Shown here: one piece after another, positions 58,352 to 64,000 of the stretch
How positions within the stretch are numbered: position 1 is the first letter of the stretch
How the letters are laid out: the number at the start of each line of letters is the position of its first letter
Source of the DNA: Hyphodiscus hymeniophilus
Lineage: Eukaryota; Ascomycota; Leotiomycetes; Helotiales; Hyphodiscaceae
DNA: 64,000 bases
Assembly (NCBI GenBank): GCA_016508695.1
Contig: VNKQ01000017.1
Span: forward strand, 310,001 to 374,000
Reading direction: 5' to 3'
The notes under the pieces: generated by a model
What the model was told of the DNA's origin: nothing
Database searches by the model: none
The model's input: the letters and a program-made list of their open reading frames with translations, nothing else
Translations under genes and position numbers: made by a program

Positions 58352-59256
58352 GGCTGCTTTGCAAGATGTCGGGCGTTTCAAGTAGAATAGCTCTCCAAAT
58401 ATTAATGGCTGAAATGCTACAAGAACCGAGATGGAAAGAGGAGATGATCTTGATGGCACCCAGGTACTCGACGCTTGGGCGGTGAGAGTCAAGTCGCACG
58501 TTGTGACTGAGTGATGGGGAATTCGTGCGATATAAGTACTCTTATGATCCAGACTCTTTCTTGAACATATCGTAATTATATGTCCTAGCCGCCAGGTTAA
58601 GCACCGCTGAGGTAGGTGGTATCAACACGGAAAAACGGGTAGTATCCCCAAACATTCGAAAACTCTCCTGGCTATTGCATCTTTGAAACTGCCATACCCC
58701 GGACTCCGCGGGGACTATTTTAACTCAGGCAGAATACATGATGGGGAGTCAAGAAGTATCGCGGGGAACCCCACTGCTGAAGACGACAACACTTTGCGGG
58801 GTTTGTTAGTCTCATCACCAGTGGCGAGTTACTTCGTACCAGGATCGGGCTTACTTTGTAATTATCGGACCGCTCCTCAGGGGTTGCAACCAAATAGATC
58901 CATAATTGACCGACAGACGGGCCTTGATTTGCCAATTCAGGGGGGTTTAATGACTAATACAAGCCACTCCTTGTTCCTACTAGCAAAAGCTTGTCAACAG
59001 ACGTCTCCAGTCTGGTCTCACTTTAACCGGCACTCCGCGGATACTTCAGAGTTCGCTCACCCCGCTTCATACGAAGCTCACCTTCTCGAGACCCTCACAC
59101 AAACCACGTTATTTGGTGCAACTTGAACTTCTTGGTGGTACTAATGCCATGGATGATCGTCCAATCACTCCTCTGAATGGCAAGCTCTCCATATTCTTGG
59201 CCCCATCTCTACTGCTTCAATAGTTTCGGTCTCGCGGAGCTCACCACAGTCACTAG
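58352..59256. promoter_or_regulatory. Divergent promoter of permease and Zn2Cys6 regulator
   Basis: 0.9-kb shared upstream region without a supported gene. It carries CGG-type words expected for Zn2Cys6 factors: TCCGCGGG at 58705-58712, CGGACCG at 58866-58872 and TCCGCGGA at 59034-59041. Confidence 0.55.
59034..59041. promoter_or_regulatory. TCCGCGGA everted CCG-CGG site
   Basis: A palindrome identical to the pleiotropic drug response element bound by yeast Pdr1/Pdr3, which are Zn2Cys6 factors. A seven-of-eight match occurs at 58705-58712. It is about 220 bp before the tentative regulator ATG and 680 bp from the permease ATG. Confidence 0.4.
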
Positions 59257-61454
59257 ATGTTGACTCTTTCTTGGATCAAGTGCTACCAAAGAACCGTTCC
59301 AATCTCTCAAAAGTAATAGACGTCGGCAGTCCTCTCCTGCTATATGGTGATTATCCTAATGGGCCGACACAACAGTGTCTCCTGGGTACTTTACATCAAC
59401 TAAGCGACTCAGCCGCTTTCCCCTATCGCTTCACCCCACTTAGCACTTCCTGTCATAATTCAAATCACTCTCTTTGAACAGCTCTAACTGCGAGGCTACA
59501 GCAGGGACGGGAGAACCAATCAAGTCCGCTCCCGATAACTCTTCAACGACAAACCAGCGCAAACGACCACGTGCGAAGGCCGCGTATCCCCGGAAGCGTG
59601 CTGTCCAAGCATGCCGTACATGTCGTGTGCGGCGTACGAAGTGTGACAATGAACAGCCAGCATGCAGCTCATGCGTTGGAATGGGAATAGAGTGTATCTA
59701 CCAGACGGGAGATCCATCAACGTATGTCAATACCTTTGATCCATTTGCAGGGTTTCAACCCAAAGACAGTGGACGCTACCCGGCGGACTACGAGCTTTGG
59801 ACAGATTCGTAAAGTTTCAATAGTTCTGGAAGATTCAGATCTTAACCACTCAGTCAGTCGATGCGATGCACGGTACTGACTGACATATCCGTCCAGCTTC
59901 GACCCGGCGAGCTTAGCAATCCTACAACGTTTGGATACGTTGGAGAACTTACTTCTTGCAAAATCCAATTCGACGGAACCTGAAAGTGTGAATGGTCTAG
60001 CTTCAGAGCTCAAAGACTTGGGGTCCCCATCATTGGAACGGACCGCGGGCTCGCAGCCTTGTTACATCAATATTGAAGCCGTCTTATCGTGGCCTGTTTT
60101 CGACGATCAAAACTTCGACCAAGCTCTAGACCTAAAAGCCTTGCTGCAGACGGAGAATGAATATCCCCAGAGTCTCATGTCCGTCGATGCGGATTTCGAC
60201 ACCCGAGAGACAAGCAAACTGCTCCAGCGTTTCCTCGACAATGTCCACATATTCAATCCGGTTTTAGAAGAAACCAAAGTTAGAGAATATTTGAGGCACT
60301 CGAGTTTTAATGGGCTCGGCTGGGATGCCCGTTCATGTCTACTACTTCTCATCTATGCGATAGGGTCAATAGCAGCTCCTTACGAAGGATCTTCATCCTC
60401 GACAGCGTGGAAGGTCCGGCAATCAGCACAGTACCGGCAGGCCGATACCTTTTTCTTCGCTGCGCAGAAGCGGATGGGAATGCTGCTATGCCGAAGCGGT
60501 ACTATTGAAGCGCAGTGTTTCTTTCTTGCTGGAGTATATCTGATGTGTATCATGCGCCCAGTCGAAGCATGGAAGATGTTCGTTCAGGCACTTGCCTGCT
60601 GCCAGGGGTTCCATGATCATCGGAGAACTGTTGATGCGCAGCACGAAGAGGAGCAGCAGCTGGAGCAAAGCATTTATTGGACCTGCTTCAAGTCGGAGCT
60701 GTGAGTTCCTTCTTATCAACGTTTTCGGAATATCAAAGCTTTGGCTAATGTTGACTGTAGAGAACTACGCCTGGAACTCAACGTTTCCGATAAAAGCGTC
60801 TGGGATCTCACCTACCCCGCATTCTTCCCATCCCCACCCAGAGGACTACAATCCAAAGGCGAAGCAGTTTGGTTCTTCTACCTTGCCGAGATCGCGTTAC
60901 GCAGACTAGGAAACCGGATCCTAAACTTCATCTACCGCCTCAACTCGACCGGCTCTCCACCCCCAAAGATCGACGAAGCGATCCTGAACTTCGAAGACCA
61001 GGCAGCGGGGTGGCTCAACTCACTACCTCCAGCCCTCAGACTGGATGACGAGAGCAACGACAATGCAGCCTTGAAGTTCATCCTCAAGGGTCATCTGCTT
61101 GACTGTTATGAGATGATGTACTGGCCTTTCATCGTCGACGCTGTTCACTCGAAACCTCTCAGTACTACGGCGGAAGCATTCGCGAGGAAAGCACTGCAGA
61201 TTTGCGTCGAAAGGATTAAAAAGAACGAAAGCGGCTTTTACCACCGACATCACGGAACTTGGCTCATGCTACGATCTTGCACTCGCAGCGGACTGGTCCT
61301 GATTGCAGCAGCTCGTGCGCCTTCCCTTTGCAACCTTTTACCGACAGACTGGGAGACTGCTGTGTATAAAGTCATTGAGATGTTAAAGCATTGGAAGGAT
61401 GACTCACGGGATGCGGCGGATCGGCTGCAGATCATTGAGAAGCTCATGGTGTGA
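59257..61454 (+). CDS. Zn2Cys6 fungal-specific transcription factor
   Basis: Nuclear regulator of about 597 residues. Secure exons: 59482-59721, 59897-60700 and 60761-61454. No in-frame ATG precedes the zinc cluster inside the first of these, so a 5' exon is needed; ATG 59257 to 59312 with donor GTAATA fits the phase and is my tentative start. The cluster ACRTCRVRRTKCDNEQPAC has spacing C-x2-C-x6-C-x6-C-x2-C-x6-C, preceded by a basic KRPRAKAAYPRKR stretch. The middle domain contains LLLLIYAIGSIAAPYEG, YRQADTFFFAAQKRMGML and YLMCIMRPVEAWKMF, and the end has WLMLRSCTRSGLVLIAAAR. It is probably the regulator of the divergent sugar permease (inference from position). Confidence 0.88.
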
Positions 61455-62556
61455 GGGAAGCGAGTAGGTACCAGAATTCAAAAATCGACATGAAGAATGT
61501 TATCGATAGCGAAAATGCCAATGGCAGATACCAGAATTTATCTTTGAGAGAAAGTTTGAAGGTATTGTAGGTACTGGAGGAAGCTGATCATCATTAATGG
61601 AAAGACAGCATGATGGTTAGCTACAGTATCTCTGGACGATGCACTTTGTGGGAGTCTGGTGGAAGTGCCAGGAATGGTGGTGCAAGCTGTCGGACAAGGT
61701 CTTCGGGTGCCTGGACTTAGATGAAAGGAGTCGGAAAATCTGGTCACCTGCCTGAATTTTGTCGTGACTGCTGCTACTACGAAGTTGGAAAGACTTCTTG
61801 TCTCTACAAGTGGGTTCAAATAGGTTGATTGAAAATCATCTAAGCACAGCAGCAGAAGAATTATTAAACGTATAACAGACTGATTAGGATGAACTAGCAG
61901 TACTCTCCAAATCTATTACAAAAACTCCATTGTCTGCGGGGGCCGGCGATACCTCGCTTGGGACGCCGCCATTTAGCTGGGTGTCTAGAACTTGGCTACG
62001 ACTTAGCTTCCAAGGGGTAGGCTGTTCAGATGCTTGGGGTAGTCTTGGTGTCTATTCGTAGATTGAAGTTCAAAAGGCCAAACATGACAGAGTAGGGAGG
62101 ACACACGTGACGTTGTCTGACGGAGAGACTGGGATGACATTCTCGAGGAACCCCCTTTCCCGTGGCTTCTGGATGACTTCTAAGAATAGTGATACGAGGA
62201 GAGTAACTAGACGCCAGCCCTGGCAAAAGTAGCCTCTTTTGGCTCCCATGAAAGATTGGTGAAAGGGGCAATGCTTTGCGCTCCAGATAGCAATGGTGGC
62301 ATGAACTTACCAGCTTCATATTGGTTATGGACTGGAGTGGGATATAACCCGAGAGATCAAGTGGTCTGGATATAGATTTATATTTTTGACTCAAAATCTA
62401 ATGTTGACAAAGTGCAGGTAGCAGCGTGACCGCGCAATTTCCAGCCACTGACCCGTTGATATCCATCTCCAACCTCCCTAACGCCTCGCCAACCGCTATC
62501 AAATTCTGAATACACCCGGGTAAGGAAAAGATTGAAAAGAACTTTATGCGAATAAA
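61455..62556. other. Intergenic region between convergent genes
   Basis: 1.1 kb of 3' flank. It contains an ACACGTGA word at 62103-62110. No gene or repeat recognised. Confidence 0.5.
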
Positions 62557-63405
62557 TCACCATCCACTCGGATCAGACCATGTGTCATAACTTGGAGTCC
62601 TTCTCCGGTGGGGCAAGTCCCAGCTTGCAGTGCTCGAACGTCTTGAGTCTCTAGACGACGTTGTACTTGAACGTCTTGATGATCGAGGAAGAGTCTTGAT
62701 GTATCCTGTCGGTTTCTCCCATTGTGTCTTCGCGGTATCAAATTTGTTGACATAAAGGATCTCGCCAGCAACCCATTTCTCAACCCAACTGTTCTTCATG
62801 TGGTTGAGGAGCGTATCGAGATCCTTCAAGCGAATGGTGACTGCCTCGCTGTCTTCATCTTCTTCTTCATCGACGTCGGAATCATCTTTCTCGGTAGTAG
62901 TTTTGACTGAGTATGTTTTTGTCTTCTTCTTCTCTTTCTTGTCCTTTTTATCGTCGTCCTTGTCTTTCTTGTCGCTCTTCTTCTTTTCGAGACGCTGCCC
63001 AAGGCTCTGCAGTGTATCCGTAATCTCCCGCTCAATCATCCTCCAGCGGCGTAAAAGATCCCTGAAGCCCGGAAGGTCTGGTGAGTCCCGGCCATCGCGT
63101 TTCTTGTATGCAATATCGAACAACTTGGCGCGAATCTCCATCTGCGTATCGCGAACACTAATCTCCATGGCTGATCGTGCCTTCTCATCGCCATCATCCA
63201 TCTTCGATCCGATAACCTTCCGCAGAAGGTTAAACTGGAGCTGTATCTCGCTGGCGCTGGATTGTATTCCATCTTGGAGGCGGTCGAAGGACTCGTGTGT
63301 GCTTCCTAGTCTGCGGTTGCTTTGAATCGCATCACAAAGCTCGTAGCATCTCGTCAAGTCAGAGAGCAGTTGAGTGACTTGTTGTCTAAAGGCGGTGGGG
63401 GCCAT
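62557..63405 (-). CDS. WW-domain protein with charged central region
   Basis: 282 residues, single exon. I prefer the ATG at 63405 (A at -3, G at +4) over an in-frame ATG at 63459 with T at -3, which would add 18 residues. Residues 1-135 are helical (LLSDLTRCYELCDAIQSNRR, FRDLLRRWRMIEREITDTLQ). A strongly charged Lys/Asp then Asp/Glu segment runs from about 140 to 190. A WW-like module follows: WVEKWVAGEILYVNKFD with the second Trp in TQWEKPTG. The C-terminus is rich in Arg-Ser dipeptides (SSRRSSTTSSRDSRRSS), suggesting a nuclear or RNA-related protein. WW domains bind proline-rich partners. Precise role unknown. Confidence 0.82.
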   Translation of the reverse strand: MAPTAFRQQVTQLLSDLTRCYELCDAIQSNRRLGSTHESFDRLQDGIQSSASEIQLQFNLLRKVIGSKMDDGDEKARSAMEISVRDTQMEIRAKLFDIAYKKRDGRDSPDLPGFRDLLRRWRMIEREITDTLQSLGQRLEKKKSDKKDKDDDKKDKKEKKKTKTYSVKTTTEKDDSDVDEEEDEDSEAVTIRLKDLDTLLNHMKNSWVEKWVAGEILYVNKFDTAKTQWEKPTGYIKTLPRSSRRSSTTSSRDSRRSSTASWDLPHRRRTPSYDTWSDPSGW

Positions 63406-63459
63406 CGTGTTGGTAGGCAGCGGGAGCGAGAAGTTTGTGTATATGTATGTAGAGGTCAT

Positions 63460-64000
63460 GGAGGCTCTGCGAGTGTTTTCTCAGGGGAAGGCTTTGTTGA
63501 AAACCGGGTTTGGGAATCTATTGCCTGTCGCTCCTCAAGAAAGGGAAAGAAGGAAACGACACAAGGAACTAGAGAAACTAAATATCATCTCCAGGACAGG
63601 ATCTCTGACAGAAAGGAGAAGGAAGAATCCGCAAACCACAAACGAAGGCATGGGATCTGAGCCCCCATGGCTTTCAACTCCACGAAACGCGATGCGAAAT
63701 AGACATCGCGAATGCTAGAGCAGTGCTCGAGCCCATTACGGCCGAGTTCCAATGATTAATGTCGAAACGGCAGACGGGTTTTGCTATTCGGAGCTGGAAG
63801 TGACCGTTGGGATTGGAGCTGTGTAGGAAGTTGTCAGACCCAATGGAATCCTGTGGATCCGTGCTGCAGGCGTGACCAGTCAGACTCTCAAGAACCGAGG
63901 ACGGGGCTAATTGAGATAGTATGGATATAGTCGAATCGAGGGCATCTATTTTGGAACACGCCGGACTAGGTTTGAAAAGTATGAGAGGAGACTTGGTGTG
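63460..64000. other. Upstream region of WW-domain gene
   Basis: Promoter side of the minus-strand WW gene up to the window end. Open stretches here on the plus strand are low-complexity and show no domain. Nothing else seen. Confidence 0.5.

Noticed and set aside
62798..63325. Serine/phenylalanine-rich 175-codon plus-strand frame
   Set aside because: Antisense shadow of the WW-domain gene; composition is the complement of its Lys/Asp/Glu-rich segment.

Overview
The window is nuclear DNA of a filamentous ascomycete. The evidence is short spliceosomal introns (about 40-160 bp, mostly 45-70, with GT...AG ends), three Zn2Cys6 transcription factors, a LaeA-type methyltransferase, a bZIP/DUF3425 regulator, Helo-like/ankyrin proteins and an NFX1-type helicase. 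Pezizomycotina is secure. Leotiomycetes is only an impression from protein style. All gene models were built by reading splice signals and checking that the reading phase stays consistent; nothing was aligned to a database.

Layout. At 1-8.3 kb lie a CSC1/OSCA-like channel cut by the window start, a three-exon nitrilase, a bZIP/DUF3425 factor with a one-base frame break, and a divergent NmrA-like gene sharing the bZIP promoter. At 8.5-19 kb lie an acidic repeat ORF, an atypical SDR/epimerase, a Zn2Cys6 factor and an MFS transporter, all on the plus strand. At 19.6-25.6 kb lie a LaeA-like methyltransferase (minus), a tRNA-Trp(CCA) (minus) and mitochondrial FAD glycerol-3-phosphate dehydrogenase (plus). 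At 26.8-38.8 kb lie an aldo-keto reductase, a small ankyrin protein, a zinc-less MDR reductase, a second Zn2Cys6 factor and an unassigned low-complexity protein.

At 41.1-47.3 kb is a large broken gene for an NFX1/ZNFX1-type zinc-finger helicase. It carries several frameshifts and seven in-frame TAG codons plus one TAA; all the stops and frameshifts up to 44.4 kb lie in its 5' half. At 48.6-58.4 kb lie a classical SDR, an unassigned protein with an internal duplication, a Helo-like/ankyrin gene with a frame-scrambled middle, a conserved protein of unknown function, and a sugar-transporter-type MFS permease. At 59.3-63.4 kb lie a third Zn2Cys6 factor, divergent from that permease, and a WW-domain protein.

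How genes may work together (inference). Nitrilase, bZIP and NmrA-like genes sit side by side and could form a small nitrogen-responsive group. The permease/Zn2Cys6 pair shares a 0.9-kb promoter carrying a TCCGCGGA site and looks like a transporter-regulator module. The plus-strand SDR, Zn2Cys6 and MFS genes may be a small metabolic cluster. No complete new defence or mobile system was found; the most unusual object is the decayed helicase gene, whose stop codons fit repeat-induced-point-mutation-like C-to-T change.
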